Source of the DNA: Acidobacteriota bacterium
GTDB taxonomy: Bacteria; Acidobacteriota; Terriglobia; Bryobacterales; Bryobacteraceae
Length of the DNA stretch: 64,000 bases
Reading direction: 5' to 3'
NCBI GenBank assembly: GCA_947470805.1
Contig: CANIVU010000001.1
Span: 101,841 to 165,840 of the forward strand
The translations under genes and the position numbers were made by a program. This document shows, piece by piece, positions 32,823 through 41,762 of this stretch. The notes beneath the pieces are model-generated. The model ran no database searches. It worked only from the letters and a program-made list of their open reading frames with translations, and was not told the DNA's origin. Positions within the stretch are counted from its first letter, which is position 1. Each line of letters opens with the position of its first letter.

Positions 32823-32845
32823 TAATTGGTGCCTGGCACCAATTA
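32823..32845. repeat. Perfect palindromic repeat (TAATTGGTGCC)
   Basis: TAATTGGTGCC and GGCACCAATTA form 11-base arms around a single T. The right end overlaps the stop codon of the minus-strand oxidoreductase (32843-32845). The same GGTGCC-type core recurs at 12218-12290, so it belongs to a small dispersed repeat family and may also act as a terminator hairpin for the convergent genes. Confidence 0.6.
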
Positions 32846-33853
32846 ATTTTGTAAGGGGACCCAGCGGTTTTCGCGGGCGGACTGGAAGACGGCGTCGATG
32901 GTGAGCATGTTGCCGCGGGCAAGTTCGAGCGGGACCGGGACGGGTCGTTCGCCGCGGATGGCGGCGGTGAAGGCTTCGCCTTCGATGGTGTATTGATCGC
33001 AGGTGTCGAAGGTTTGGAGGCTGATGCCGGAGCCGAAAACGTCGCGGCCGTCGTCCATGAAGACGCGGGTGGGGCGATCGGGCGGGGCGTTGAAGGGGAT
33101 TTCGATTTCAATGCGGCCGCGGGTGCCGTGGAACTGCATCCGCTGGTAGGGGTTGGTTTGGGTGCTGCAGATGAACTGGCAGTGAACGTCGCCAAAATCG
33201 AGGATGGCGCTGGAGAGGCGATCGGTTTGGAACTGCGGATCGCGTTCGATTTGGGCGCAGACGCGGACGGGGTCGCGGCCGGTGACGAAGCGGGAGGTGA
33301 AGATGGGGTAGCAGCCGATGTCCATGATGGCGCCGCCGGCGGCATCGGCTTTGTTGCGGATGTTGGCGGGGTCGGTATTGGTGTAGCTGAAGAAGCCTTG
33401 GATGGCGCGGAGTTGGCCGATTTTGCCTTCGTCGATGGCGGCTTTCACCCAGAGCCATTGGGGGTGGGTGGCGACCATGAAGGCTTCGCCAATTTTGACA
33501 TTGGCTTCGTCACGGGCGGCGATGAGGGCATCGACTTCGGCGATGCTGACGCCGAGGGGTTTTTCGCAGAGGACGTGTTTGCCGGCGCGGGCGGCGCGGA
33601 TGGACCATTCGACGTGGAGGTGGTTGGGGAGGGGGTTGTAGATGACGTCGATGGTGGGGTCGGCGAGGAGTTCGTCGTAGGAGCCGTAGGCGGTGGGGAT
33701 GCCGAAGGTGGCGGCGTGGGCCTGGGCGGCGGCGAGATCGCGGGAGCAGATGGCGGCGACTTCGAGCGATTCGGCGCGGAGGAGAGCCGGGATGACCTTG
33801 GTTCGAGCGAACTTGGAGGAGCTCAAGATACCCCAACGGAGACGAGTGGACAT
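32843..33853 (-). CDS. Gfo/Idh/MocA family oxidoreductase
   Basis: A 336-residue NAD(P)-dependent sugar dehydrogenase-like protein. The N-terminal Rossmann part starts RLRWGILSSSKFARTKVIPAL, and the cofactor/catalytic block EKPLGVSIAEVDAL carries the conserved E-K-P of the family. The C-terminal part has the glycosidase-like domain (GGAIMDIGCYPIF with the active-site Asp/His region). Substrate unknown. The preferred ATG is at 33853, although an in-frame ATG at 33865 with a weak AGCGGA site is possible. The stop codon falls inside a palindromic repeat. Confidence 0.88.
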   Translation of the reverse strand: MSTRLRWGILSSSKFARTKVIPALLRAESLEVAAICSRDLAAAQAHAATFGIPTAYGSYDELLADPTIDVIYNPLPNHLHVEWSIRAARAGKHVLCEKPLGVSIAEVDALIAARDEANVKIGEAFMVATHPQWLWVKAAIDEGKIGQLRAIQGFFSYTNTDPANIRNKADAAGGAIMDIGCYPIFTSRFVTGRDPVRVCAQIERDPQFQTDRLSSAILDFGDVHCQFICSTQTNPYQRMQFHGTRGRIEIEIPFNAPPDRPTRVFMDDGRDVFGSGISLQTFDTCDQYTIEGEAFTAAIRGERPVPVPLELARGNMLTIDAVFQSARENRWVPLQN

Positions 33854-33911
33854 GACCAACAGCATGGCAGATTCCGCTGGAATTTGAAAAAATTTAGCGG
33901 CGAAAAGGGAT

Positions 33912-35180
33912 TTACGGCCGGACGACGCGGAACTCGGACTGCAGCCGTTCAACTTCCTTTTCAGGAATCAGCTTACTGAGGTTCTGCTGGAGCGCGAGGC
34001 GGTGGGAGGCATCGGTAAAGGCGACCGACATTGTGATCTTGGGATTCCGGAGGCCGGGCTTGAATTCGTACGTTAGATAGCCCTGCATTTGCAGGCTTTC
34101 GTAGACCTGGGCGTGAAGATCTCCGTTGACGATGCTGAGGCCGGGAATGAAGTTGAACGAGGATTGCTGTTGGGAGAGGACAGACCGGGCCAGGAATCCG
34201 GTTAATTTCTCTGAAGAGGGCGCTTTGCCGAGGATGCGGCGCGGATCGCTCTCCGGCATTGGATTGGCGCCATCGACGCGGGCGGGATCAAAAGCAATGA
34301 TCACAGCCTGATCGGCACCGAGCCGGTAGCCGCCGGCGACAATTTCGTTCGCGCCGTCGGCATCGGCGTCGAACAACTGCAGGGAATTGAGGTGGCCGGA
34401 GTGCCAATACTGGCCGCGCCGTTTACCGTGGCTATCGACGACGACGAGCGTGGAGGCGAAGCCGGCGACGTTTACGAACGCGGCGGCGACCCATTTGGTG
34501 CCGTCTCGTTCGGGGGACTCGAACAGGAGGAAGTGGCGAACGACGTAAGGCGCGCCAAACTCTTTTCCGCCGGCAGTTTTGACGCGGTCGTCCAGATGGA
34601 GGAGCCAGCGCAGTTTGCCGTCGGCGGAGAAACAGTGAACGTCCCAGCCGAGGGTGTCGCGTTGGACGTGCTGCCAGACGCCGATGGTTTCGAGGGTGCC
34701 GCCGTGGTCGATGTCGGCGAGGGTATGGGTCAGGCCCGGGGGTTCTCCGGTGGCAAATAGAGGGTGGGGGAACTGGTGGCGCCAGACGGGACGGCCGGCG
34801 GCATCCCGAACGGTGAGGACCGCCGCATCCAACAGGACGCTGGCTGGGGCCCCCGGGAGTTGGCGAATGAGGTAGACGGCCGCCGAGGCGAGAACCACGA
34901 GGAGCAGGCCGCTGGAAACCGCGAACCCGATTTGGAGGATCCGGACGTTCATCCACCAGGGACTGGCTTTGGCGTTTTCCGCCTGCCAGTGGAGGAGATC
35001 GGAGAGGGGGATGGAAACTCTTCCGGCTAAGCGACGGACCGGCAGGCCCAGTTCGGTCTCGTAGCGCTGCGCCATTTTGACGCTTACCTGGAGTTGGGCG
35101 GCGATCTCTTTCCATGACGTCAAAACGGCCTTGTCGTCTTCAGCCGGCTTCGGCTGGCGATCCGTTTCGCTCAATGGCAT
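33912..35180 (-). CDS. Membrane-tethered HTH protein with extracytoplasmic propeller-like domain
   Basis: A 422-residue protein. Residues about 19-60 form a helix-turn-helix of the acidobacterial SWKEIA type (TSWKEIAAQLQVSVKMAQRY followed by ETELGLPVRRL), usually found fused to sensor or TPR domains. One transmembrane helix (about 80-103) follows. The extracytoplasmic part (about 105-420) has FG-GAP/VCBS-like features (DIDHGGTLETIGVW, LFDADADGANEIVAGG). This arrangement, DNA-binding head inside and sensing domain outside, is consistent with a one-component membrane-bound regulator. Its target is unknown. It is transcribed toward the Gfo/Idh gene. Confidence 0.75.
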   Translation of the reverse strand: MPLSETDRQPKPAEDDKAVLTSWKEIAAQLQVSVKMAQRYETELGLPVRRLAGRVSIPLSDLLHWQAENAKASPWWMNVRILQIGFAVSSGLLLVVLASAAVYLIRQLPGAPASVLLDAAVLTVRDAAGRPVWRHQFPHPLFATGEPPGLTHTLADIDHGGTLETIGVWQHVQRDTLGWDVHCFSADGKLRWLLHLDDRVKTAGGKEFGAPYVVRHFLLFESPERDGTKWVAAAFVNVAGFASTLVVVDSHGKRRGQYWHSGHLNSLQLFDADADGANEIVAGGYRLGADQAVIIAFDPARVDGANPMPESDPRRILGKAPSSEKLTGFLARSVLSQQQSSFNFIPGLSIVNGDLHAQVYESLQMQGYLTYEFKPGLRNPKITMSVAFTDASHRLALQQNLSKLIPEKEVERLQSEFRVVRP

Positions 35181-35477
35181 CTGAAATATGCGGCCATTAT
35201 GTCATTAACAGGAGCGACAACGTGCGAAAACGCGTCATGTCGCAGCGAAGGGCGGCGACTTCGCGCCGTTTCCCTTGGGAAACGGTCGTTTCGGCGGTAG
35301 GGTTAGGATGCGACGGTAAAACTGAAAGTCTTCCGCGCTCTCTTGGCAAGTGCGGCCGGGTGCTGACGTTGCCGTCGCAATTTCTTTCATTCATTTGCGG
35401 CCGTCGCCGTTGACGAGAGATTTGGCGGCTGGGAAAAAGAATAGCGCCGGGCCTTTTTCACATGCATCCTGTTGCAT
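35181..35477. other. Intergenic region with a hairpin
   Basis: A 297-base gap between the divergent HTH protein and the photolyase. One perfect hairpin, CCGTTTCCC and GGGAAACGG with a TT loop (35266-35285), could be an operator or attenuator. No gene or clear promoter was recognised; only weak AT-rich patches are present near the photolyase start. Confidence 0.5.
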
Positions 35478-36953
35478 ATGAGGAATCTCGTCATCGTGTT
35501 GGGCGACCAGCTCAACGACGATTCGGCGGTCTACGACGGATTCGAACGCAGTAAAGATGCAGTTTGGATGGCGGAGGTAGCCGAGGAGTCGACCCATGTG
35601 TGGTCACACAAGGCGCGGATCACGCTGTTCCTGAGTGCGATGCGGCACTACGAACAGCGGACGACACAGCGGGGGTACTGTGTGGCGTATCGCCGGTTGG
35701 ACGACCGGACGAATACCCATTCGCTGCGGCAGGAGTTGCTGCGGTCGATTGCGCAGTTTAAGCCGACGGGGCTGGTGGTGGTGGAACCGGGCGATTGGCG
35801 GGTACGGGAGCAGTTGGAGTTGGCCGCGAAGGAGGCTGGCGTTGCGTTGGAGATCCGGCCGGACCGGCATTTCCTGTCCAGCGTGGACGACTTTCGGCGG
35901 CATGCCGAGGGCCGGAAGCAGTTGCGGATGGAGTATTTCTACCGCGAGATGCGGAAGCGGTATGGGGTCTTGATGGATGGCGCGCTGCCGGCGGGCGGTG
36001 AGTGGAATCTGGATAAAGAGAACCGGGAGAGTTTTGGGAGCGAGGGACCGGTGGGGGTGCCTGCGCCGCTGGAATTCAAACCGGACCGGATCACGCGTGA
36101 AGTGATGGACCTGGTGGCCGACCGGTTTGGGCGGCATCCTGGGTCGATGATGGGATTTGACTGGCCGGTGACGCCGGAGGAGGCCGAGCAGGCGTTGGCG
36201 GACTTTATTGAACACCGGTTGCCGTGGTTTGGGGCCTACCAAGACGCAATGTGGATGGATGAGCCGTGGTTATTCCATTCGCGGCTGGCGGCGGCGATGA
36301 ATTTGAAGTTGTTGGACCCGCGGAAGGTGATTGCGGAGGCGGAGGCGGCTTATCGGTCGGGCGCGGCGCCGTTGGCGGCCGTTGAGGGCTTCATCCGGCA
36401 AATATTGGGTTGGCGCGAGTATGTGCGCGGGATTTACTGGACGCAGATGCCGGGATATTTGGAGCGCAACGAATTGGGCGCGACGGCTTCCCTGCCCCGG
36501 TTCTTCTGGACGGGCAAGACGGAGATGAATTGCCTGCGGCAAGTGATCACGCAGACGCTCGATTTCGGGTACGCGCACCACATTCAGCGGTTGATGGTGA
36601 CGGGGCTGTATTGCCTGCTGGCGGGGATTGACCCGAAGCAGGTGCACGAGTGGTATCTGGCGGTTTATGTGGACGCTGTCGAGTGGGTGGAGCTGCCGAA
36701 CACGTTGGGGATGAGCCAGTATGCCGATGGGGGCGTGATGGCGTCGAAGCCCTATGTGGCGAGCGGGAAGTACATCAACCGGATGTCGAATTATTGCAAG
36801 GGATGCCAGTACAAACCGGATTCGTGCCCGATGACGGAGATGTACTGGTCGTTTTTGGAGAAGCATCAGGAGAAGCTGGCGAAGAACCCGCGGATGCTGA
36901 TGCAGATTAAGAACCTGAAGGGACGAGATGCGAATTCTGCTGTACAGCGGTAA
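35478..36953 (+). CDS. Iron-sulfur bacterial cryptochrome/(6-4) photolyase (PhrB-like)
   Basis: A 491-residue protein of the FeS-BCP branch of the cryptochrome-photolyase family. The family start is NLVIVLGDQLNDD. The four Cys that hold the [4Fe-4S] cluster in PhrB-type enzymes are present: C352 (EMNCLRQ), C440 and C443 (YCKGC) and C450 (DSCP). Other family blocks, HIQRLMVTG and ILGWREYVRGIYW, carry the FAD pocket. PhrB repairs (6-4) photoproducts with light. The ATG at 35478 follows a TTG also in frame at 35472. The ArsA gene starts 26 bases inside its 3' end. Confidence 0.92.
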   Translation: MRNLVIVLGDQLNDDSAVYDGFERSKDAVWMAEVAEESTHVWSHKARITLFLSAMRHYEQRTTQRGYCVAYRRLDDRTNTHSLRQELLRSIAQFKPTGLVVVEPGDWRVREQLELAAKEAGVALEIRPDRHFLSSVDDFRRHAEGRKQLRMEYFYREMRKRYGVLMDGALPAGGEWNLDKENRESFGSEGPVGVPAPLEFKPDRITREVMDLVADRFGRHPGSMMGFDWPVTPEEAEQALADFIEHRLPWFGAYQDAMWMDEPWLFHSRLAAAMNLKLLDPRKVIAEAEAAYRSGAAPLAAVEGFIRQILGWREYVRGIYWTQMPGYLERNELGATASLPRFFWTGKTEMNCLRQVITQTLDFGYAHHIQRLMVTGLYCLLAGIDPKQVHEWYLAVYVDAVEWVELPNTLGMSQYADGGVMASKPYVASGKYINRMSNYCKGCQYKPDSCPMTEMYWSFLEKHQEKLAKNPRMLMQIKNLKGRDANSAVQR

Positions 36954-38118
36954 GGGTGGCGTTGGGAAGACGAGCGTGGCGGCGGCGACGGGGCTGCAAC
37001 TGGCGAAACAGGGACTGCGCACGCTGGTGATGAGCGTGGATCCGGCCCACAGCCTGGCCGATTCGTTTGCGCTCAAAACGAGCCTGTTCGACGCGGCGAC
37101 GGCCGATCCGATGCAGGTGGTTCCGAACCTGGATATTCAGGAAGTGAATATTCAACTGGAGATCAAGCGTCATTGGCGGGAGATTTCGGGCTACATCACC
37201 ACCGTGCTGCGGACGAGCGGCCTGGGCGATGTGGAGGCCGAGGAGATGGCGATTCTTCCCGGCATGGAAGAGCTGTCGGCCATGATGTACGTGAACCAGT
37301 ACCGGAAGTCGGGCGCCTACGATGTGATCGTGCTGGACTGCGCGCCGACGGCGGAATCGTTGCGTTTTATTTCGATGCCGACCACGCTCGACTGGTACAT
37401 GAAGCACGTGTTCCCGATGGAGCGGAAGGTGTTCAACGCGGTGCGGCCGCTGGCGAACCGGATGTCGCCGGTGGAGTTGCCGTCGGACTCGTATTTCGCC
37501 AATATCAAAGACCTTTTCGAGAAGATCGAAGGGATCGACACGATTCTGGAGGACCCGCAGTTGACCAGCGTGCGGCTGGTTTCGAACCCGGAGCGGATGG
37601 TACTGCGGGAGACGCAGCGGGCGTTTGTGTACTTCTCCCTTCACGGGTTGACGGTGGACACGATCGTGGTGAACCGCGTGCTGCCGGCGGAGGCGAACGA
37701 CTCGTATTTCGGCAAGTGGCGCGAGGCGCAGCAGGAAATTCTGGGCGAGGTGGAGACCTACTTCAACCCGGTGCCGGTGCGGCGAGTGCCGATGTTCCAG
37801 GAAGAGGTGATGGGGGTGGAGCGGCTGGAGAAGTTGGCTTCGGTGTTGTATGCGGCGGATGAGAATCCGGCGCTGGTGACGCGGAGCGAGCGGCCGTATT
37901 CGTTTGGCCGGGCAGATGGGGCGTACCAAGTGAGGGTAGCGATGCCATTCGCGGCCAAGGGGGAAGTGAAGTTGTTCAAGAAGGGTGATGAGTTGGTGAT
38001 TGAAGTGGGCACTTTGCGACGGCATGTGGGGTTGCCGACGTCGATGGCGGCGTTGCAACCACAGCGTGCTACATTCGAGGGGCAGACGTTGGTGGTGACA
38101 CTGCGGGAGGTTGCGTGA
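36928..38118 (+). CDS. ArsA/GET3-family ATPase with C-terminal ArsA_HSP20 domain
   Basis: A 396-residue P-loop ATPase of the ArsA/TRC40 family. The deviant Walker A GKGGVGKTS starts near residue 9, the switch I-like MSVDPAHSLADSF follows, and the DTIVVNRVLP block belongs to the nucleotide-binding core. A C-terminal stretch from about residue 325 resembles the ArsA_HSP20-like domain. It lacks the CxxC dimer motif of Get3 and the anion-binding Cys of ArsA, so neither tail-anchored protein insertion nor arsenite efflux can be claimed. It overlaps the photolyase by 26 bases and the small Cys-rich protein by four, so the three are probably translated together. Confidence 0.85.
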   Translation: MRILLYSGKGGVGKTSVAAATGLQLAKQGLRTLVMSVDPAHSLADSFALKTSLFDAATADPMQVVPNLDIQEVNIQLEIKRHWREISGYITTVLRTSGLGDVEAEEMAILPGMEELSAMMYVNQYRKSGAYDVIVLDCAPTAESLRFISMPTTLDWYMKHVFPMERKVFNAVRPLANRMSPVELPSDSYFANIKDLFEKIEGIDTILEDPQLTSVRLVSNPERMVLRETQRAFVYFSLHGLTVDTIVVNRVLPAEANDSYFGKWREAQQEILGEVETYFNPVPVRRVPMFQEEVMGVERLEKLASVLYAADENPALVTRSERPYSFGRADGAYQVRVAMPFAAKGEVKLFKKGDELVIEVGTLRRHVGLPTSMAALQPQRATFEGQTLVVTLREVA

Positions 38119-38324
38119 GCGAGAAGAATTGCAATTGCGGATGCATGGGCGTTGGCCCGATTGTGACGGAGTTTGCTAAGAAACTGGGGCCGTCCGAGGA
38201 AGTGACGCAGCATTTCAAGGCCGCGCGGCTGGAGATTTTGAAGGGGCTGCGAGCGATGCTGGACGAGCAGATTGCCGGGATGAGCGAAGCGCCCAAGCAG
38301 GGGACAAAGTTCACGGTGGAGTAG
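38115..38324 (+). CDS. Small Cys-rich protein coupled to ArsA-type ATPase
   Basis: A 69-residue protein with a GTG start that overlaps the ATPase stop (GTGA). The N-terminus is CNCGCMGVGP, a tight Cys cluster likely to bind a metal or iron-sulfur centre; the rest is a helical stretch (PSEEVTQHFKAARLEILKGL). Its genetic coupling to the ATPase suggests a partner or cargo role. No named family was recognised. Confidence 0.65.
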   Translation: MSEKNCNCGCMGVGPIVTEFAKKLGPSEEVTQHFKAARLEILKGLRAMLDEQIAGMSEAPKQGTKFTVE

Positions 38325-38360
38325 CACGGCGGGGGCGGGAGCCGTCATAATAGCGGGTTC

Positions 38361-40070
38361 ATGTCCAAGATAGATCCCACCAAGCTACGCAGCTACACCT
38401 GGTTCAACGGCAAAGAATATTACAACTTTTCGCGGCGCGCGAATTTGCGCTCGATGGGCTTCAGCCGCGAGATTTTCTTCGGCAAGCCGGTGATCGGGAT
38501 TTGCAACTCCTTTAGCGAGTTGAACAACTGCAACGCGCATTTGCGCGGGTTGGCCGAGGCTGTGAAGCGGGGCGTGTGGGAGGCGGGCGGGTTCCCGGTG
38601 GAGTTCCCGGTAATATCCCTCGGCGAGCAGTACATGAAGCCGACGACGATGCTGTTCCGCAACCTGATGGCGATGGATGTGGAGGAGTCGATCCGCGCCA
38701 ATCCGGTGGACGCGGTGGTGCTGTTGTGCGGGTGTGACAAGACGACGCCGGCGATGCTGATGGGCGCGGCTTCGGCCGATGTGCCGGCCATCGTGGTGAC
38801 GGGTGGGCCGACGCTTTCGGGCAACTATAAAAACACGCCGTTTGGGACGGGGACCGACGGGCGGAAGATTTTCGACCTGCACCGGATTGGGCAGATTGGC
38901 GCCGAGGAGTTGCAGGAGATTGAGGGCTGCATGGTACGCAGCGCGGGGCACTGCACGGTGATGGGAACGGCGTCGACAATGGCGTCAATGGCCGAGGCGC
39001 TTGGCATGACGCTTCCGCAAAATGCGGCGATTCCGGCAGTGGATTCGCGGCGCGCGGCGCTGGCGGAGCAGAGCGGGAAGCGGGCGGTGGAGATGGTGGC
39101 CGAGGATATGCGGCCGTCAAAGGTGATGACGCGACAGGCGTTTGAGAACGCGATCGCAGTGGATATGGCCATTGGCGGATCGACCAACGCGGTGGTGCAT
39201 TTGCTGGCGATCGCGGGGCGGTTGGGGTTGGATTTGGTGTTGGACGATTTTGATCATGTGTCGCGGCGGACACCGTTCCTGGTGAACGTGCGTCCGAGCG
39301 GTGAGCACCTGATGGAGGACTTCTTCTACGCGGGCGGGTTGCCGGCGGTGATGCGCGAGTTGTTGCCGTTGTTGAACCGGGACTGCATCACGGTGAACGG
39401 GAAGACGGTGGCGGAGAATGTTGCCGATGCGCCGTGCCACAACCGCGACGTGATTCGGGCGATGGATGCGCCGTTGCATCCGGAGGGTGGGACGGTGGTA
39501 TTGCGCGGAAATCTGGCGCCGGATGGGGCCGTTTTCAAACAGACGGCGGCGTCGCCGGAGTTTTGTAAACATACGGGACCGGCGTTTGTGTTTGAGACCT
39601 ACCAGGAGATGCACGACACGATCGATTCGATGGATCTGCCGGTGGATGCGAACACGGTGCTAGTGATGAAAAACGGCGGGCCGAAGGGTGCGCCGGGGTT
39701 CCCGGAGTGGGGCCATATTCCGATGCCGAAAGTGCTGCTGGCGCAGGGTGTGAAAGACTGCGTGCGGATTTCGGACGCGCGGATGAGCGGGACGAGTTTC
39801 GGGACGGTGGTGCTGCATGTGTCGCCGGAGTCGGCGATTGGCGGGCCGTTGAGCATTGTGGAGACGGGCGATACGATTACGCTGGACGTGGAGGCGCGCG
39901 AGTTGCGGCTGCATGTGGATGACGCCGAGATTGCGCGGCGATTGGCGGTGCGGCCGTTGCCTCCGCCGGCGTACGATCGCGGGTATGGGAAGTTGTTTTT
40001 GGACCATGTGACGCAGGCGCACCTGGGCTGTGATTTTGACTTTTTGCACGCCGTGAAGCCGAAGGAATGA
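38361..40070 (+). CDS. IlvD/Edd family dehydratase, sugar-acid type
   Basis: A 569-residue [2Fe-2S]-type dehydratase. Cluster-binding Cys lie in GICNSFSEL, LLCGCDKTTPAM and EGCMVRSAGHCTVMGTA, and the substrate/metal block is AIGGSTNAVVHL-like (AVDMAIGGSTNAVVHLLAIAG). The opening LRSYTWFNGKEYYNFSRR and the length match sugar-acid dehydratases (arabinonate, xylonate or gluconate) rather than IlvD of branched-chain synthesis. It could feed the aldolase step of a non-phosphorylative pathway. The membrane protein follows with a four-base overlap. Confidence 0.88.
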   Translation: MSKIDPTKLRSYTWFNGKEYYNFSRRANLRSMGFSREIFFGKPVIGICNSFSELNNCNAHLRGLAEAVKRGVWEAGGFPVEFPVISLGEQYMKPTTMLFRNLMAMDVEESIRANPVDAVVLLCGCDKTTPAMLMGAASADVPAIVVTGGPTLSGNYKNTPFGTGTDGRKIFDLHRIGQIGAEELQEIEGCMVRSAGHCTVMGTASTMASMAEALGMTLPQNAAIPAVDSRRAALAEQSGKRAVEMVAEDMRPSKVMTRQAFENAIAVDMAIGGSTNAVVHLLAIAGRLGLDLVLDDFDHVSRRTPFLVNVRPSGEHLMEDFFYAGGLPAVMRELLPLLNRDCITVNGKTVAENVADAPCHNRDVIRAMDAPLHPEGGTVVLRGNLAPDGAVFKQTAASPEFCKHTGPAFVFETYQEMHDTIDSMDLPVDANTVLVMKNGGPKGAPGFPEWGHIPMPKVLLAQGVKDCVRISDARMSGTSFGTVVLHVSPESAIGGPLSIVETGDTITLDVEARELRLHVDDAEIARRLAVRPLPPPAYDRGYGKLFLDHVTQAHLGCDFDFLHAVKPKE

Positions 40071-41749
40071 ACAAGCGCTGGAGCACGCCGGTCTTTTTCG
40101 CGGTCGTCGTTTGGCTGTTCTACGTGGCGAGTAAAGGAGCCTATAAGGGCTTCTTTTCGGCCGATGATTTGGATAACCTGGCGTGGACGCGGCATGCGGA
40201 GTTGCAGAGCTTTTTTGTCGGGCTGGTGACGCCGCAGTTCTATGCGTCGAACTTTCGGCCGATTGGGCATTTCTATTTCTGGGCGCTGGGACATCTGGCG
40301 GGGCTCGATTTCCGGCCGTATGTGGCGGTGCTGCATGTGCTGCATCTGGTGAACCTGGGGCTGCTGTGGACGCTGTTGGGGCGGCTGCGGTTTGACTGGG
40401 CGGCGCGGGCAGTTGGGGTGTTGTTTTTTGCATTTCACATGGCGGTTTTTGACGCCTATTGGAAGCCGATGTATGTGTTTGATGTGCTGTGCGCGGTGTT
40501 CTCGTTGCTGTCGGTTTTGTTGTGGATCGACAAACGGCGGTGGATGAGTTTGCTGTGTTTCTGGCTGGCGTATAAATCGAAAGAACTGGCGGTAGCGGTG
40601 CCGGTGATTTTGGTTCTTTATGAGTATTTGCTGGGGTCTTTGGTGTGGCGCCAGTTGGGGTGGCATTTGGCGGGTGGGGCATGGTTCGTGGTGCAGGCGT
40701 TGTTTTCGCAGGGCGGACGGGGCGGGGATTATGGGTTGCGGCTGACGCCGTTGACACTGTGGAACACGTTGGATTATTACGCTTCGCAGGTGCTGCTGGT
40801 GCGGCATGCGGGGTTTGGGTTGGCGCTGTTGCCGGTGTGGGTGCGGGACCGGCGGCTGTGGTGGGGATTGCTGGCGGGGGCGCTGTGGCTGGGTCCGATG
40901 TTACTGGTGCCGGGGCGGTTGTTTGGGGCTTATTTGTATTTGCCGTTGGCGGGGTTGGCTGTACCGGTGGCGGCGTTGTGCGAGCGGTTCGGGTGGAAGT
41001 GGCTGGCGGCTCCGTTGGCGGTTTGGTTGGTGTTTAACTATGCCGAGATGCGGGAGAAGCGGCGGGCCGTTTTGGCGGAGGCCGAGGAGACGACGGCGTA
41101 TGTGTATTCGCTGGCGGATTTGGCGAAGAACGGGAAGGACGTCGATACGGTTCTGATTGATAGCGCGCCGGCGGGGCTGCGGCGCTGGGGCGTGGAGGGG
41201 GCGTTGCGGTATACGTTTGACCGGGACGATTTGGAGTTGATTTATTTGGAGGATGTGGATCATAAGGAACCGCGGGCGGAGGCGACGCTGGCGATGTTGA
41301 GCTGGGACGGGCCGTTGAAGAAGTTGTATACGTTGCGGCGGACGGCGGCGCTGGGGGATGCGGCGTATGTGGAGATGACGCGGTTGACGCCGGTGTGGCA
41401 GTTGAAGCGCGGGTGGTATCAGCGCGAGGGGAACTACCGTTGGACGATGCCGCGGGCGACGGCGCAGGTGCGGCGGCCGGCGGGGGCGCGGGAGTTTCAG
41501 GTGACGGTAAATATTGGGCCGGATTATATTCGAGCGGTGGGGCAGTCGACGCTGGCGGTGAAGGTGGGGGGCGTGGAGTTGGGGTCGCGGACGTTTACGC
41601 AGAACGGGTGGATGACGGAGAAGTTCGCGCTGGAGGCAGGGGCGGAGGGGAACGTGGACGTGGAGTTTACGGTGACGCCGCCGTTCCGGCCGAAGAACGG
41701 GGATCCGCGGCCGTTGGGGATTCCGGTGGCGGCGTTCGGGTTCCGGTAG
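40067..41749 (+). CDS. Multi-pass membrane protein, GT-C glycosyltransferase-like
   Basis: A 560-residue membrane protein. The N-terminus has an acidic DDLDNLAWTRH motif in its first loop (FFSADDLDNL), as in GT39/GT-C mannosyltransferase-like enzymes that use polyprenyl-phosphate sugars. About eight to ten hydrophobic helices span to residue 340. A soluble C-terminal domain of about 220 residues follows. It is translationally coupled to the dehydratase (ATGA overlap), but no chemical link between the two is apparent. Codons are strongly G-ending. Confidence 0.75.
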   Translation: MNKRWSTPVFFAVVVWLFYVASKGAYKGFFSADDLDNLAWTRHAELQSFFVGLVTPQFYASNFRPIGHFYFWALGHLAGLDFRPYVAVLHVLHLVNLGLLWTLLGRLRFDWAARAVGVLFFAFHMAVFDAYWKPMYVFDVLCAVFSLLSVLLWIDKRRWMSLLCFWLAYKSKELAVAVPVILVLYEYLLGSLVWRQLGWHLAGGAWFVVQALFSQGGRGGDYGLRLTPLTLWNTLDYYASQVLLVRHAGFGLALLPVWVRDRRLWWGLLAGALWLGPMLLVPGRLFGAYLYLPLAGLAVPVAALCERFGWKWLAAPLAVWLVFNYAEMREKRRAVLAEAEETTAYVYSLADLAKNGKDVDTVLIDSAPAGLRRWGVEGALRYTFDRDDLELIYLEDVDHKEPRAEATLAMLSWDGPLKKLYTLRRTAALGDAAYVEMTRLTPVWQLKRGWYQREGNYRWTMPRATAQVRRPAGAREFQVTVNIGPDYIRAVGQSTLAVKVGGVELGSRTFTQNGWMTEKFALEAGAEGNVDVEFTVTPPFRPKNGDPRPLGIPVAAFGFR

Positions 41750-41762
41750 GGCGAAATTAATT

